Source: an uncultured Oligoflexia bacterium (GTDB lineage Bacteria; Bdellovibrionota; Bacteriovoracia; Bacteriovoracales; Bacteriovoracaceae). From it: a DNA stretch of 64,000 nt. The DNA lies in contig CAJXPQ010000008.1 of assembly GCA_913058265.1 (NCBI GenBank), forward strand, positions 124,001 through 188,000. Direction: 5' to 3'. Below, in pieces: positions 17,776 to 28,739 of the stretch (position 1 is its first letter; every line of letters starts with the position of its first letter). The notes under the pieces are model-generated. The model saw nothing but the letters and a program-made list of their open reading frames with translations, ran no database searches and had not been told where the DNA came from. Made by a program: the position numbers and the translations under genes.

Positions 17776-18301
17776 GGAAGTCAGTTAATATTTTTCTAAT
17801 CTCTTCGTCTTCAATGCCTTCAAATAGTTTTTCTGCTTTTACTTTTCTTTCAATAAACGCTGGTGAGTAGGGATGCAACTTTGCTTTTACTTTTTTTTGT
17901 TTAGATTTTTCCTCAGTACTTTTATTTAACTCTGCTGCCGATACTTTAGAATGAACAAACTTTATACCATTAACATGAGACTGAAGTTCAGGGAATCTCG
18001 CATGAATCTTTTCAATGATTTTTGGGACTAAAAAGCTTAATTCATTTGCAAAAATGGCGTGCTTAGTCGAGATAACTAGATTCTTCTGGCGGATTTTTAA
18101 GGGAGTTGTATTCATCGCCATCATTTTTCCAACAATTTCTTCCCACGCCTTAATAAGATGAATAAATGAAAATATACCCTCTTCGCGAGTAAAACGGCCG
18201 TGCTGTGCTCGGTACTGGCGCTTTTTTTGGTCAGATGTATAGACTTCTTCATTATCATCGTCGCGGGATAAAATTTCACCTAAAGACTTTATATTCTTCA
18301 T
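17762..18301 (-). CDS. dciA: DUF721/DciA-family protein (putative helicase loader)
   Basis: A 179-residue basic protein. Residues ~45-120 carry the DUF721 signature: AWEEIVGKMMAMNTTPLKIR, then LVISTKHAIFANELSFL and IIEKIHARFP. DciA members load the replicative helicase DnaB in bacteria lacking DnaC-type loaders. The C-terminal 70 residues are lysine-rich. The gene is divergent from the lptE gene and overlaps the methyltransferase gene tail to tail. Confidence 0.8.
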   Translation of the reverse strand: MKNIKSLGEILSRDDDNEEVYTSDQKKRQYRAQHGRFTREEGIFSFIHLIKAWEEIVGKMMAMNTTPLKIRQKNLVISTKHAIFANELSFLVPKIIEKIHARFPELQSHVNGIKFVHSKVSAAELNKSTEEKSKQKKVKAKLHPYSPAFIERKVKAEKLFEGIEDEEIRKILTDFLIES

Positions 18302-18399
18302 ATTAAAGAGTTAGCATAGTGAGGGCTTTCTGTATATTGGCAAGGTCTATGGAGAGGAGCGTTATTTGTCTATATCTATTAAATGAAGTAAAAAAACTT

Positions 18400-19050
18400 A
18401 TGATAAAACTTTCACTTATATTGGTATTACTTGTAGCGACTTCATGTGCAGGTTACAGAATGCAGAGTCGTACGAACCCATTTTCTCAATATGGAATCCG
18501 CTCAATTCATATCCCTATGTTTTATAACCAAAGTAGCCTCGCAAATGTAGGTAGCGTCTTTACTAAAGAAGTGACAAAAGTTTTATCTGGTTTTAAAAAT
18601 TTAAAACTGAGTCAGGGTTATAATAATAGCGATGCTGTGCTGATCGGGATCGTGACTTCTTCAAAGAAACTTAGAGAAGCTGTTAGAACTAAGAGTTCAA
18701 ATAGAGTTGTTAATATTTTTGGTGAAGATGCTATCGGAGATAAGAGGGAGGACTTCCAAATCCCAAGCCGTAATAGTATCGACCTTGCTCTTAGGATCAT
18801 TGTGATTAAGCATCCATCCGAAAGTGAGATCAAGTTCTTACAATCATCTTTAGGTCAAAATGTTAAGAATTCAAAGATAATTTTTAATGAAGTGATTAGC
18901 GCCACAGAAGACTATACTTTGAAAGAGTTAGAGCCCGAATCCATTCAAGTTCTTGGTTCTCAAAACATGGGAGTGCAGCGTGAGGCAAAGAAAGCATTAG
19001 CTGTAAAAGTATCTCGAAGTTTTAAGGATATGATCTTATATGCATTCTAA
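18400..19050 (+). CDS. lptE: LPS-assembly lipoprotein LptE
   Basis: The start is set at ATG 18400 because it gives a lipoprotein signal ending in the lipobox VATSC; codons further upstream add only an implausible leader. The product starts CAGYRMQSR and has the LptE block IRSIHIPMFYNQS near residue 43, with later segments typical of the family. LptE plugs the LptD barrel and helps place LPS in the outer leaflet. It overlaps holA by 11 bases, and lptE-holA adjacency is conserved in many Gram-negatives. Confidence 0.85.
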   Translation: MIKLSLILVLLVATSCAGYRMQSRTNPFSQYGIRSIHIPMFYNQSSLANVGSVFTKEVTKVLSGFKNLKLSQGYNNSDAVLIGIVTSSKKLREAVRTKSSNRVVNIFGEDAIGDKREDFQIPSRNSIDLALRIIVIKHPSESEIKFLQSSLGQNVKNSKIIFNEVISATEDYTLKELEPESIQVLGSQNMGVQREAKKALAVKVSRSFKDMILYAF

Positions 19051-20008
19051 GTGGAAAGTATGGGATCTTGTAAAATCAAGACCATCAGTCATCGATTCTA
19101 AGTTTAAAGTTATTTGTTTTCAAACCTTCAATCCTTTTGTTTTTTCAATACTTAAAGATAAAGTTGATATGAGTCTTTTTGAAGAGGATAGGCTTTTGCC
19201 GTTGATTGGAAAAGAGGTCAGTACTTCATGGGTTGATGATAATCTCAAGAGCCTAAACTTGTTTGGGAATAGTGACTCTTATCTTGTGCATTTTGCAGAA
19301 GAATTAAAAGATGATGTTTGCCAAGAATTACTAAATATCGATGAATTAATTCTGGATGGCCGTTATTTGATTCTAAGCTTTAATAAGGATTCTGCACTTC
19401 TCAGAAAACTAAAAAAGCTAGACAGCGACTTAGTGGAAGTTATTCACGTTCAACCCCCTGCTTTTTGGGAAGAAGGAGAGTTGCTAAACTTCTTTAGTGA
19501 TTACTTTAAAGTTTACTTAAGTTATGAAGCAGTTCAAGAAGTCAGAAACAAAGTGAAATTTGATTTTGGAGTTTATTTTCAATTATTTCAAAGTCTACAA
19601 ATTAATTTCAGTGAGAATAATAAAGAACTAAGTGCTTTAGATCTTGCCGACTTCCTTGCAGACGATAAGATCGATCAGTTTGAATTAGTCGAGCTTTTTG
19701 CAACAAAACGTTTTGGACTGTTTTATAAAAAGTTTGTTCGAGCATTTGAGAGTGGAGCAGATCTTGTTTCTTTAATTTACTTTATTGAGTCGCACCTTAC
19801 AAAGATCTATGATCCAAGTTTTTTATCTGGAAAAACGAAGTTAACTAAGTACGATAAGCAGATTCAGTCTCAACATAATATGTGGAAGCCAGAAGAAATT
19901 ATACGATCTTTAAACTATTTCGGAGAGTTACTTACCCTGGCAAAAAAGAAAGATCGCATGCTTGAATATAGAATAAAAACAGATTTTTTAAAAACCTTAA
20001 GAGTTTAA
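19040..20008 (+). CDS. holA: DNA polymerase III delta subunit
   Basis: A 322-residue protein placed directly after lptE, the conserved neighbour of holA. It shows the family layout: an N-terminal nucleotide-fold region with conserved hydrophobic blocks, an all-alpha middle and C-terminal helices ([31 protein letters not shown]). HolA is the clamp-loader subunit that opens the beta clamp. Sequence similarity is low by eye; the call rests mainly on length and the lptE-holA order. Its end overlaps the convergent glutaredoxin gene by 12 bases. Confidence 0.75.
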   Translation: MHSKWKVWDLVKSRPSVIDSKFKVICFQTFNPFVFSILKDKVDMSLFEEDRLLPLIGKEVSTSWVDDNLKSLNLFGNSDSYLVHFAEELKDDVCQELLNIDELILDGRYLILSFNKDSALLRKLKKLDSDLVEVIHVQPPAFWEEGELLNFFSDYFKVYLSYEAVQEVRNKVKFDFGVYFQLFQSLQINFSENNKELSALDLADFLADDKIDQFELVELFATKRFGLFYKKFVRAFESGADLVSLIYFIESHLTKIYDPSFLSGKTKLTKYDKQIQSQHNMWKPEEIIRSLNYFGELLTLAKKKDRMLEYRIKTDFLKTLRV

Positions 20009-20383
20009 AACTTCTGCAAGGTCACCGCTTTCATACATTTCTGTAATAATATCATTTCCACCAACAAGCTTTCCGCCAATATAAAGTTGAGGGAATGTCG
20101 GCCAGTTTGAATACTCTTTAAGACCTTGGCGAATGTCCATATCTTGCAGAATATCAAAAGTAGAAAAAGATTTACCTAGGTGTCTAAGAATAGCAACAGT
20201 ATTAGCTGAAAAGCCACATTGTGGAGCATCAGCGTTACCTTTCATAAAAAGAACAACTTTGTCAGAGTTTAATACGCCTTCAATTCGCTCTTTAAGTTCA
20301 CCTTCCATTAGAGATGGATTAACCTCTTTAACTTCAGGTATGTCTTTGTTTAAAATTTTAAATGGGTTTTCATTTTCATTCAT
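19997..20383 (-). CDS. grxD: Monothiol CGFS glutaredoxin
   Basis: A 128-residue protein with the CGFS active site in [15 protein letters not shown] near residue 60 and the glutathione-binding [16 protein letters not shown] and DI blocks. CGFS glutaredoxins carry [2Fe-2S] clusters and act in iron-sulfur trafficking, usually with BolA. About 30 extra N-terminal residues ([20 protein letters not shown]) precede the fold. It lies 2 bases after a BolA-like gene on the same strand. Confidence 0.93.
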   Translation of the reverse strand: MNENENPFKILNKDIPEVKEVNPSLMEGELKERIEGVLNSDKVVLFMKGNADAPQCGFSANTVAILRHLGKSFSTFDILQDMDIRQGLKEYSNWPTFPQLYIGGKLVGGNDIITEMYESGDLAEVLNS

Positions 20384-20385
20384 AA

Positions 20386-20637
20386 CTATTCCTTAATCGA
20401 ATTATATTTTTCTTTTGTCATTGTCTTGATTTGAACCGCATGAACTTGATCAGCTAGGGGGACCTTTAAAACATCCATAACTATTTGATGTTGATCAATT
20501 AGCATTTTGCCTTTAAAGGTATCGCTTACAACAAGGATTTCAAGGTGGTCCATAGTACCAGTCATATCCCCGACCATTACCATTGAGTCTTCTATTTTAC
20601 TTTCAAGTAATGTCTTGATTTCTTCCATTGGAGTCAT
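20386..20637 (-). CDS. BolA-like protein
   Basis: An 83-residue protein with the BolA/IbaG pattern: N-terminal helix, the [23 protein letters not shown] block (normally H..VIIVSDAFEGK..L..HR) and a C-terminal IHA-like [11 protein letters not shown]. It partners CGFS glutaredoxin in [2Fe-2S] cluster handling. Directly upstream of grxD, and overlapping the membrane protein gene by 4 bases, so the three are an operon. Confidence 0.88.
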   Translation of the reverse strand: MTPMEEIKTLLESKIEDSMVMVGDMTGTMDHLEILVVSDTFKGKMLIDQHQIVMDVLKVPLADQVHAVQIKTMTKEKYNSIKE

Positions 20638-21020
20638 ACTTTTACCTCTATAAGAAAACTAGTTATAAGAGTTAATATCCTTACCGTCAATGTGACAAGG
20701 CCTATCGGTTTATGAAATTTACGCGTTGATTCGTCTCCGTTGAGTAATTTTCTTCCACTTAGGTATACAACTAGGTATAGAAGCACTGTGCTAACTGCTA
20801 GTGTTACATGGATGTTAAGTATCATGGGATTGGTTGTAACTTTGCTTGCTGTCATTATTGCTTGTCGGGTTAATTCAATTTGCGCTACGAGTAATAGGTC
20901 CCATATAATGGCAGTCTTCATGATCTTTACATGTTTGTATCTGTTTTTACGGCTGTAAACACCATAAAGGAGCAAGCCTACAATGATAAACGATTGCACT
21001 TGGAATATAACTGAAGACAT
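20634..21020 (-). CDS. Four-span membrane protein, function unknown
   Basis: The start is placed at ATG 21020 (AAGGATC upstream); the longer frame would overlap the divergent helicase gene. The 128-residue protein has about four hydrophobic helices, with the pattern H near residue 67 (NIHVTLAVSTVLLYLVVYLS), then FHKPIGLVTLTVRILTLITS near the end. The two histidines in separate helices could bind haem, as in DUF420/cytochrome-like small membrane proteins, but this is only a suggestion. It is the first gene of the BolA-glutaredoxin operon. Confidence 0.65.
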   Translation of the reverse strand: MSSVIFQVQSFIIVGLLLYGVYSRKNRYKHVKIMKTAIIWDLLLVAQIELTRQAIMTASKVTTNPMILNIHVTLAVSTVLLYLVVYLSGRKLLNGDESTRKFHKPIGLVTLTVRILTLITSFLIEVKV

Positions 21021-21081
21021 ATTATGATCCTTTTTTTTATAACTTTGGAATATATTTTCAAACTTTACCTTGGAAGGCAAG

Positions 21082-23943
21082 ATGAATAACTTAGGCAGAT
21101 GGGCAGTCATTGATATTGAGACCACTGGCATGGATCCAAACTATGATCAAATAATTGACCTGGGGTTTTTGCAGTTCGAAGGAACTAAGCTAGTTAAGAA
21201 ATATTCATCTCTTGTTAAGTCAGAGGTAAAACTTTCGCAATTTATTCAGAAGCTCACCGGTATTAGGCCTGGAGATGTGAAGAATGCTCCAACTTGGTTA
21301 AAGGTTGAGCCAGACCTATTGGAGCTTGAGGGTCATAGTCTTATTGCTCATAGTGCAAACTTTGAGGAAATGTACTTGAAGAAGTACTTCGTGGATCTTG
21401 GTGAGGATAGAGACCTGGAAACATTTCAGGACTCTATTAATTACTTTACTTTATTGTTCCCAGAGAGAAGTTCACTTAATTTAGAAAGTATTCTCATTGA
21501 TTTACAGATTGCGGACAAGGAAGAGCACCGAGGACTAAGTGACTCTATTGATTTGTTAAAAGTGATGCTACTTAGTACTTATTTGGTTAAGCGAGATAAA
21601 GAGTTTGATGCCTTTCTACAAAATATTTGTCAGGATTTCTCCGCTGAGGAATTTTGGTTTAAGAAGTTCCTAAGACTTGAAATTTCAGATTTACTAGATA
21701 TCTCTGAACAAATTGATTTCGACCTGACAAAAACTTTTGATAAGTATTTGACCCATGTTAAAGGTGAAGATGTTGAGTATACGGAAAGCAAAAAGTACGG
21801 GTTAGAGTTCAGTGGAGCCAATATAAAGACGATCTTGCAGGATGAAGAGTACTTATCTGAAAGACTCTCTGGTTATCAGTTCAGAGAATCACAAGAGCAA
21901 TTATCTTTAAGAGTAGGGCAAGCATTTCAAAATGGAGTGCATGCTTTAGTTCAGGCCCCAACAGGAACAGGTAAGACATTAGGTTATCTATTACCTTCAG
22001 TGCTTTTATCAAAGTCCAAAGGTGAGCAGGTCGTCATCTCAACAGGAACTAAGGCGCTACAAAATCAAGCAATGCTTAAAGACATTCCATTGATTTTTAA
22101 AATGCTCGGACTGAAAAAACATGACTTAAACATATTGAGACTGGTTGGATCCGGTAATCACTACTGCGAACTTCAGTATCGCAACGACTTAAGTGAGAAC
22201 CAGGAGCTGCTTGATATTCGCTCTTTCTCTGAAAGAATTAGTCGAGCCTATTTTGAAACCCTATTCTTTTTCAATGAAAGAGTTTCAGATTATAAGGATA
22301 TTATTACTCGCGACTCTATTCCTTTTGTTATGAAGAAAAAGCATCAGGAGTTCTCAGACTTAGAAGAAGGCTTGAGAGTCGATTTTAGAGCATGTACAGG
22401 AAATAAATGTCCTTATCGTCATAACTGTACATACCTGCAGGGTATAAGAATGGCTAAAGAGGCAGATATTATTGTCGGAAATCATTCACTTTTATTGTCA
22501 TGGCCAAGAGGAATCGAAAAGCCAAACTATATTGTCATTGATGAGGCACACAAAATTGAAGAAGAAGCTACGAAAGCTTTCACACAAGAAGTTGGGTTTA
22601 AAGAGTTTGAAAGTTTCGGAAAAAATATGAATGCAATGGTAGCACCTGTTTTTTATCTCCTAAACGACGATAATAAAGGGGCAGAGCTAACAGCAAGTAT
22701 TAGAAAAGAAGTTTCATCGAGTGCAAAATTAATAATAGAGAACATTGTTGTTCTAAGTGACAGTATTGAGCGTTATACAAAGAAGCTACCTCGTTATACT
22801 GATATTTATTGGAATGAATTTCCCATGATCAAAGAAGGGGGAATGAACTCTAACTTAGAGGCTACAATTTTTAATCATATCGATTCCTTACGCTATATTT
22901 TTAGAGGAGTGTATGACCTGACTGCACCTTTATTGGAGAGATGGAATGCAAACTCTTTAAATGATGAAAGTGAAATTACCGCCTTCACTTTGTTTGAATC
23001 TTTTATTGCAAATATAGAAGATACTGTAAGTGCTCTGAATAATTTATTAGATAATCAAGAATCTAGAGCAGGTTCGATTAAGTTTCATGAGGAATATGGA
23101 TTTAATTTAATCTCTGCACCGGTTAATGTGGGTGAAATCTTTTACGATAAGGTTGTTAAAGATACCGAATCAGTTATTTTTACCTCTGCCACACTCTCGA
23201 ATGCTGATGGCTCTAAAGGAATGGGGCAAGTAGAGTGGATGACTGGCTATAACTTGCTTCCCGAAGAGAAAAGATTTAAATCAGGAATGTTCTTAAAGAA
23301 TAATTACGACTACCAAAACAATGCCAAGATATACTTATGTACCGATACACCAAGTCTTTACGACAGAACATTTGTTGAGACTGTCCTTGCAGAATTAACT
23401 CCTTTAATTAGGGACCTTGGAGGAAGAACTTTATTGCTATTCTCGGCCAGAGTTCGCTTTGAGAAAGCATGTGAACTTCTTTTAAGTTCTTTTGAGGGAG
23501 AGATACCTCTTTTTATTCAGGGCCTAGGTCATAATGTCGTTGAGGAGTTTAAGAAGTCTAACCATGGAATTCTTATTGGGATGGAGTCCTTTGGTGAAGG
23601 AATTGATATTCCAGGAAATAGTCTCGAATTTGTCTATGTAGATAAGGTTCCAGACTTAAGACAAGATATTGTTATTCAAAAACGCAGAGATTTCTATGAA
23701 GCTAATTTTGGCAATGAATTTAATGATTACTTTTTAGGGCACAGAACACGTGCATTACACCAAAAGTTGGGGCGCCTTATTAGGACTGATACTGACAAGG
23801 GCTGTGTCATCATAACAGACTCTAGACTAAAGAAGTGGAAAGGCAGAACACTTGAAAGCTTTAAGTCCATGATGAAGCCATACGATATCAATATAACTAA
23901 TTTAGAGTCAGCATGTGAAAGTACTCGAGACTTCTTAGTTTAA
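21082..23943 (+). CDS. dinG: DinG-family helicase with N-terminal exonuclease domain
   Basis: The start is ATG 21082, with GGAAGG upstream (a TTG at 21070 is less likely). Residues ~10-180 form a DnaQ-type 3'-5' exonuclease: Exo I DIETTG, Exo II around AHSANFEEMYL and Exo III HRGLSDSIDLL. The helicase follows: Walker A APTGTGKTLGYLLP, an iron-sulfur cysteine cluster (FRACTGNKCPYRHNCTY with an earlier NHYCE), VIDEAHKIEEE and the C-terminal motif DIPGNSLEF...RQDIVIQKRR. The fusion is common in Firmicutes DinG and here is 953 residues. It should unwind structured or damaged DNA. Its stop abuts the convergent gene at 23944 without a gap. Confidence 0.92.
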   Translation: MNNLGRWAVIDIETTGMDPNYDQIIDLGFLQFEGTKLVKKYSSLVKSEVKLSQFIQKLTGIRPGDVKNAPTWLKVEPDLLELEGHSLIAHSANFEEMYLKKYFVDLGEDRDLETFQDSINYFTLLFPERSSLNLESILIDLQIADKEEHRGLSDSIDLLKVMLLSTYLVKRDKEFDAFLQNICQDFSAEEFWFKKFLRLEISDLLDISEQIDFDLTKTFDKYLTHVKGEDVEYTESKKYGLEFSGANIKTILQDEEYLSERLSGYQFRESQEQLSLRVGQAFQNGVHALVQAPTGTGKTLGYLLPSVLLSKSKGEQVVISTGTKALQNQAMLKDIPLIFKMLGLKKHDLNILRLVGSGNHYCELQYRNDLSENQELLDIRSFSERISRAYFETLFFFNERVSDYKDIITRDSIPFVMKKKHQEFSDLEEGLRVDFRACTGNKCPYRHNCTYLQGIRMAKEADIIVGNHSLLLSWPRGIEKPNYIVIDEAHKIEEEATKAFTQEVGFKEFESFGKNMNAMVAPVFYLLNDDNKGAELTASIRKEVSSSAKLIIENIVVLSDSIERYTKKLPRYTDIYWNEFPMIKEGGMNSNLEATIFNHIDSLRYIFRGVYDLTAPLLERWNANSLNDESEITAFTLFESFIANIEDTVSALNNLLDNQESRAGSIKFHEEYGFNLISAPVNVGEIFYDKVVKDTESVIFTSATLSNADGSKGMGQVEWMTGYNLLPEEKRFKSGMFLKNNYDYQNNAKIYLCTDTPSLYDRTFVETVLAELTPLIRDLGGRTLLLFSARVRFEKACELLLSSFEGEIPLFIQGLGHNVVEEFKKSNHGILIGMESFGEGIDIPGNSLEFVYVDKVPDLRQDIVIQKRRDFYEANFGNEFNDYFLGHRTRALHQKLGRLIRTDTDKGCVIITDSRLKKWKGRTLESFKSMMKPYDINITNLESACESTRDFLV

Positions 23944-24669
23944 TTATCTCTTGGAGAATTGATCTTCAAAAGTTTTTAAGCTTTCAATCTCAATGGAGAC
24001 ATTATTTTGAAAGTTAGCTTTGTAGGGGATGTAGAAGTGTTTACTAAGGTAAATGTCATCTCCCTGAACTAAGTTGGTATCCTTGCTGGCAACATGAAAC
24101 ATTTTGCAGTGAGTTGCATTGAGTTTATTCCCTGCAAGCTCAATCTCCACTTGATCCAGGCTTTGCAATTCTAGAAACATCTCATTTTCATAAAAAGGCC
24201 CCTCGTAATCCCACAGATTGGAAGAAGAGATAACTTGATATGGTGTTTTATGAACAGGGTCCATTTTTCTGTGGTTAACCATGATCATTGATGTTAGGAA
24301 CGCAGGAGTTGAAATTGCCGTTTTACTATTTATAACTTGCTCATGAAAATGACGCTTTCCGTTGGTGTCCTCAAACTCGTAGCTCAAATTTTTAGATTTA
24401 ATATCCCAAGTGTAGGTCTCGGTGGAAGATTTATCTCCAAGACGCCTTTTAATACAGACCCTGAGAGGAATGAATTGATGAGTGAGTTCATAATCTACGT
24501 ATATTTTTAAAAATTCTCCTGTCCTTAATCTGCTTAGGATCTCCGAATGAAAAGTATAATTCCCTTGGGACTTATCCTCTTTTTCTACATGAAACTCCTC
24601 TTCCGAATAAACTGCACCATCTTTTAGGTAATTATATTTACCCTCTAGAAGTTTTTCTGCATAACTCAT
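23944..24669 (-). CDS. Conserved protein of unknown function
   Basis: A 241-residue soluble protein without signal peptide. It is rich in aromatic residues and beta pattern (LKIYVDYELTHQFIPLRVCI; YEFEDTNGKRHFHEQV), suggesting a beta-barrel lipid- or ligand-binding fold, but I recognise no family. The start has AAGGA five bases upstream (minus strand). It is divergent from nqrA by about 155 bases, in which I see no convincing promoter. Confidence 0.6.
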   Translation of the reverse strand: MSYAEKLLEGKYNYLKDGAVYSEEEFHVEKEDKSQGNYTFHSEILSRLRTGEFLKIYVDYELTHQFIPLRVCIKRRLGDKSSTETYTWDIKSKNLSYEFEDTNGKRHFHEQVINSKTAISTPAFLTSMIMVNHRKMDPVHKTPYQVISSSNLWDYEGPFYENEMFLELQSLDQVEIELAGNKLNATHCKMFHVASKDTNLVQGDDIYLSKHFYIPYKANFQNNVSIEIESLKTFEDQFSKR

Positions 24670-24824
24670 AAAATCCTTATAACAAGTACGAATGATAAAT
24701 TATTAAAAATACTTAATTTTTTTACTTTTGTCTGACCACGTTTCGTTGTCAACTGTATTAATAATATGATATTCATAACGCATATCCAATTAAATTTTAT
24801 TGTTTTAAAAAGGATTTTACATCT

Positions 24825-26159
24825 ATGATTAAGTTAAAAAAAGGGCTTGATTTGCCTATTACGGGGCAACCCATTCAGGAAATCGCTAACGGTCCGTCTG
24901 TTACACGTGTGGCGTTACTTGGTGATGATGTTGCTGGTATGAAACCAACAATGCATGTCAACATCGGTGATAAGGTAAAAACTGGGCAGCTGCTTTACTC
25001 TGACAAAAAAACAGTTGGTGTTGATTATACATCTCCTGCCAGTGGTGAAGTTATCGAAATCAATCGAGGCGCTAAAAGAGCATTTCAATCTATCGTAATT
25101 AAGGTAGAGGGTGATGAGCACAAAAGCTTTGATTCATATAAAGGAGCTGATGTTTCTCAATATAATGAAGAAGCTATGAAAGCACTTTTGATTGAATCGG
25201 GAATGTGGCCATCTCTACGAAGAAGACCATTTTCTAAGGTTGCAGATCCTGCTGAAAAACCATCAGCAATTTTTGTGACAGCGATTGATACTCATCCACT
25301 TGCAGCAAATCCAGAGGTCATTATAAAATCTAATGAAGCTGCTTTTGCTATGGGCATGAAGGCAATAAAGCTCTTATCTGATAAAACATTTTTGACAACG
25401 GCAGCTGGTTCATCTGTTCAAGCAGTTGAGGGCGTTACGAAAGAGGAATTTTCTGGTCCACACCCTGCTGGACTCGTTGGAACACATATTCATTTCTTAA
25501 GACCCGTTGGGGAAAAGAAGTTTGTCTGGCATACAAATTACCAAGAAGTTATTGCTATCGGTAAATTGATCCAGTCTGGTCAGGTCTCAACAGAGAGAGT
25601 TATCTCGGTTGCTGGTCCTGCTGCAAAGAACCCAAGACTTGTGAAAACAAGAGTTGGTGCTTGTGTAACAGAACTGATTAAAGATGAAAAAAATACTGAC
25701 GTCGAAGTTCGAGCAGTTTCAGGTTCTGTTTTTGGTGGAAGAGCTGCCGCTGGTAAAGTTTGTTATCTTGGACGTTTTCATCATCAGATTTCATTACTAA
25801 GTGAAGGACGTGATAGAGAGTTTCTAGGTTGGCATAGCCCTGGTTTTAACAGGTTTTCTGTTAAGAATATTTATGTTTCAAAACTTATGCCTAAAAAGTT
25901 TAACTTCACTACAAATGGTAATGGCTCACTTCGATCTATTGTTCCCATTGGATCATATGAGAAAGTAATGCCATTGGATATATTGCCAACATTTTTGCTT
26001 AAATCTCTTATGACTGGAAATACAGATAATGCAGTAAAGTTAGGAGTTCTCGAGTTAGATGAGGAAGATGTAGCTTTATGTACATTTGTTGATCCTTGTA
26101 AAAATGACTTTGCTCCAAGGTTGCGTGCAAGCTTAACGACAATTGAGAAGGAGGGATAA
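24825..26159 (+). CDS. nqrA: Na+-NADH:quinone reductase subunit A
   Basis: The cytoplasmic subunit of the six-subunit sodium pump that carries electrons from NADH to ubiquinone. The start [16 protein letters not shown] is the family's typical N-terminus; GYDHPL-like quinone site regions and the [17 protein letters not shown]-terminus are characteristic. 444 residues, normal. The nqrA stop shares one base with the nqrB start. First gene of the nqrABCDEF-apbE-nqrM run. Confidence 0.97.
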   Translation: MIKLKKGLDLPITGQPIQEIANGPSVTRVALLGDDVAGMKPTMHVNIGDKVKTGQLLYSDKKTVGVDYTSPASGEVIEINRGAKRAFQSIVIKVEGDEHKSFDSYKGADVSQYNEEAMKALLIESGMWPSLRRRPFSKVADPAEKPSAIFVTAIDTHPLAANPEVIIKSNEAAFAMGMKAIKLLSDKTFLTTAAGSSVQAVEGVTKEEFSGPHPAGLVGTHIHFLRPVGEKKFVWHTNYQEVIAIGKLIQSGQVSTERVISVAGPAAKNPRLVKTRVGACVTELIKDEKNTDVEVRAVSGSVFGGRAAAGKVCYLGRFHHQISLLSEGRDREFLGWHSPGFNRFSVKNIYVSKLMPKKFNFTTNGNGSLRSIVPIGSYEKVMPLDILPTFLLKSLMTGNTDNAVKLGVLELDEEDVALCTFVDPCKNDFAPRLRASLTTIEKEG

Positions 26160-27358
26160 TGAAAATTTTACGAGATATCCTTGATAAACAAGAACCTTTA
26201 TTTCATAAAGGTGGAAAGTTAGAATTCTTTTATCCTCTATACGAAATGCTTGATACATTTGCCTTTACACCTGGTCATGCGGCTGAAGGAAATACACACG
26301 TTAGAGATGGAATAGACCTTAAACGAACAATGATTACTGTTGCCTTTGCTTTAGGCCCAGTAGTTCTTTTTGCTCTTTATAATACAGGTTTTCAAGCAAA
26401 CAACGCTCTTGCCTCAGCTGGCATGGAAGCTGCTGGATGGAGAGCTGATATCATTAGAATGATTGGGTTGGGCTTTGATCCAGCAAATATCATTCATAAC
26501 TTTTTTCATGGTTTAATGTGGTTTTTACCAATATTTATTGTGACTCAAGTTGCCGGTGGTCTCTGTGAAGTAGTCTTTTCAACAATTAGAAAGCATGAAG
26601 TTAATGAAGGCTTTTTAGTTTCAGGGCTTTTATATCCACTAATTTTACCACCCACTATCCCTTTATGGCAGGTTGCTATCGGGATTATTTTTGGTGTTGT
26701 TGTTGGAAAAGAAATTTTCGGTGGAACCGGAAGAAATATTTTTAACCCTGCATTAACTGCTAGGGCCTTTCTATTCTTTGCTTATCCAGCACAAATATCT
26801 GGAGACGCAGTTTGGACTGCTGTTGATGGATACACTGGAGCTACCGGTCTTGCACAAGCGGCAAGAGGTGGAGTTGAAGCTATTACTCATTCATGGAACG
26901 ATGCTTTTATTGGCTTTATTCCAGGTTCGATCGGTGAGACATCAACTCTACTTTGTTTCGTCGGAGCTGGTTACCTTATAATGACTGGGATTGGATCTTG
27001 GCGAATTATGCTATCAATGCTTTTAGGAATGATAGGAATGTCGCTAGTATTTAATTTAATTGGTTCAGATACAAATCCAATGTTTAGCTTAACACCTGCT
27101 TGGCATTTAGTGCTTGGAGGGTTTGCTTTTGCTTGTGTATTTATGGCAACGGATCCTGTTAGTGCTGCGATGACAGATACGGGACGCTGGGTTTACGGTT
27201 TTTTAATTGGAGCTTTAGGAGTTTTAATTAGAGTTGTGAATCCTGCTTATCCAGAAGGATGGATGCTTGCAATTCTATTTATGAATTCAGTAGCTCCTCT
27301 AATTGACTACTTTGTTGTTGAGAAAAACATTAACAGAAGGATGGCGAGAGATGTCTAA
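26159..27358 (+). CDS. nqrB: Na+-NADH:quinone reductase subunit B
   Basis: A 399-residue polytopic inner-membrane subunit that binds FMN and riboflavin. It has about ten membrane segments and the flavinylation region [12 protein letters not shown], where a threonine is covalently bound to FMN by Apb[22 protein letters not shown] and [20 protein letters not shown] are family hallmarks. The stop overlaps the nqrC start by 8 bases. Confidence 0.97.
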   Translation: MKILRDILDKQEPLFHKGGKLEFFYPLYEMLDTFAFTPGHAAEGNTHVRDGIDLKRTMITVAFALGPVVLFALYNTGFQANNALASAGMEAAGWRADIIRMIGLGFDPANIIHNFFHGLMWFLPIFIVTQVAGGLCEVVFSTIRKHEVNEGFLVSGLLYPLILPPTIPLWQVAIGIIFGVVVGKEIFGGTGRNIFNPALTARAFLFFAYPAQISGDAVWTAVDGYTGATGLAQAARGGVEAITHSWNDAFIGFIPGSIGETSTLLCFVGAGYLIMTGIGSWRIMLSMLLGMIGMSLVFNLIGSDTNPMFSLTPAWHLVLGGFAFACVFMATDPVSAAMTDTGRWVYGFLIGALGVLIRVVNPAYPEGWMLAILFMNSVAPLIDYFVVEKNINRRMARDV

Positions 27359-28109
27359 GAAAAATGATACATTAAAAACAGTTACTGTTGCTGGTCTCCT
27401 TTGTTTTGTCTGTTCGATTATCGTATCAGTTACTGTTGTGACTCTGAGACCTCAACAAGCAATAAACGCAGAGCTCGATATGAAGAAAAATATTCTTATG
27501 AGTGCGGGGATGCTTAAGAAGGGTGATGATATTAACGAAGTCTTTAGTACAATAGAGACAGTAATTGTTGATATAGAAACAGGCGAGAAAGTTGATATGG
27601 ACGTTGATTCTTTTGATCAAATTGCTGCATCAAAAGATCCAGCTCAAAATATCGACATTCCTGCAGATAAAGACGTTGGACGACTGAACACTAGATCTAA
27701 GCTAGCAAAAGTCTACTTAGAGAGGGATGAATCAGGAACAATTAATACTATTATACTTAATCACTGGGGAAAGGGTCTTTGGTCTACAATGTACGGCTTT
27801 ATTGCTCTTGCTCCTGATGCGAATACTATTAAGGGTTTTGCTTACTACTCTCACGGAGAAACTCCGGGACTAGGTGGAGAAGTAGACAATCCAAAGTGGA
27901 AGTCTCAATGGGTTGGAAAGAAGCTTTTTAATGATGCTGGTGCTGCCTCAATGATGGTTGCTAAGGGTCTTGGTAAAGGTGAACATCAAGTCGATGGACT
28001 TTCAGGTTCTACTATTACCTCAAATGGAGTGACTAGCTCTATGAAGTATTGGTTCGGCCCTAATGGTTATGAAAAAGTATTAGCTAATATTAAGAATGGA
28101 GGGCTATAA
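27351..28109 (+). CDS. nqrC: Na+-NADH:quinone reductase subunit C
   Basis: The start is placed at ATG 27351 ([19 protein letters not shown]), the position used by nqrC proteins; the frame upstream is inside nqrB. A membrane anchor precedes a periplasmic FMN-binding domain with the covalent flavin threonine in [13 protein letters not shown] (motif SGxTxT). Length 252. Its stop is one base before the nqrD start codon. Confidence 0.96.
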   Translation: MSKKNDTLKTVTVAGLLCFVCSIIVSVTVVTLRPQQAINAELDMKKNILMSAGMLKKGDDINEVFSTIETVIVDIETGEKVDMDVDSFDQIAASKDPAQNIDIPADKDVGRLNTRSKLAKVYLERDESGTINTIILNHWGKGLWSTMYGFIALAPDANTIKGFAYYSHGETPGLGGEVDNPKWKSQWVGKKLFNDAGAASMMVAKGLGKGEHQVDGLSGSTITSNGVTSSMKYWFGPNGYEKVLANIKNGGL

Positions 28110-28110
28110 A

Positions 28111-28731
28111 ATGAAAATTAAAGAATTAATTTTAGACCCTATTATTAAAGATAATCCAATTGCACTCCAGATATTAGGTATCTGTTCTGCTCTTGCGGTT
28201 ACAGTGCAATTAAAAAACGTTTTCGTTATGTGTGCAGCAGTTACACTTGTTCTTGCTTTTGCGAATATGGGTGTTTCTATTATAAGAAACCATGTACCAA
28301 GTTCAATTCGAATCATTGTTCAAATGACGATTATTGCTTCTTTGGTTATTGTCGCTGAGCAATTATTAAAGGCTTATGTGTATGACCAGTGGAAAACAAT
28401 GGCAGTCTATGTTGGGCTTATTATTACTAACTGTATTGTAATGGGGCGAACTGAAGCCTTTGGTATGAAGAATGGCCCGATTGAATCTTTCTTTGATGGA
28501 ATTGGAAACGGTTTGGGGTATTCGTTTATATTAATTGTTGTTGGTTTTTTTAGAGAGCTTTTCGGTTCAGGAAAGTTATTTGGAATTGAAGTTTTTCAAC
28601 TTGTACAAGACGGTGGATGGTATCAGCCAAACGGCTTAATGTTACTACCACCAAGTGCATTCATTATAATTGGATTCATCACTTGGCTCATCAGGATGAA
28701 AGATCCAAGTCAAATTGAAGAAAGTAATTAG
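28111..28731 (+). CDS. nqrD: Na+-NADH:quinone reductase subunit D
   Basis: The start is ATG 28111, with GGAGGG eight bases upstream. The 206-residue product has six hydrophobic segments. Blocks [20 protein letters not shown] near the N-terminus and [18 protein letters not shown] (with the conserved cysteine that binds the membrane iron site) identify NqrD/RnfE. Together with nqrE it forms the membrane core that passes electrons between the flavins. Confidence 0.95.
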   Translation: MKIKELILDPIIKDNPIALQILGICSALAVTVQLKNVFVMCAAVTLVLAFANMGVSIIRNHVPSSIRIIVQMTIIASLVIVAEQLLKAYVYDQWKTMAVYVGLIITNCIVMGRTEAFGMKNGPIESFFDGIGNGLGYSFILIVVGFFRELFGSGKLFGIEVFQLVQDGGWYQPNGLMLLPPSAFIIIGFITWLIRMKDPSQIEESN

Positions 28732-28739
28732 GAGAAGAT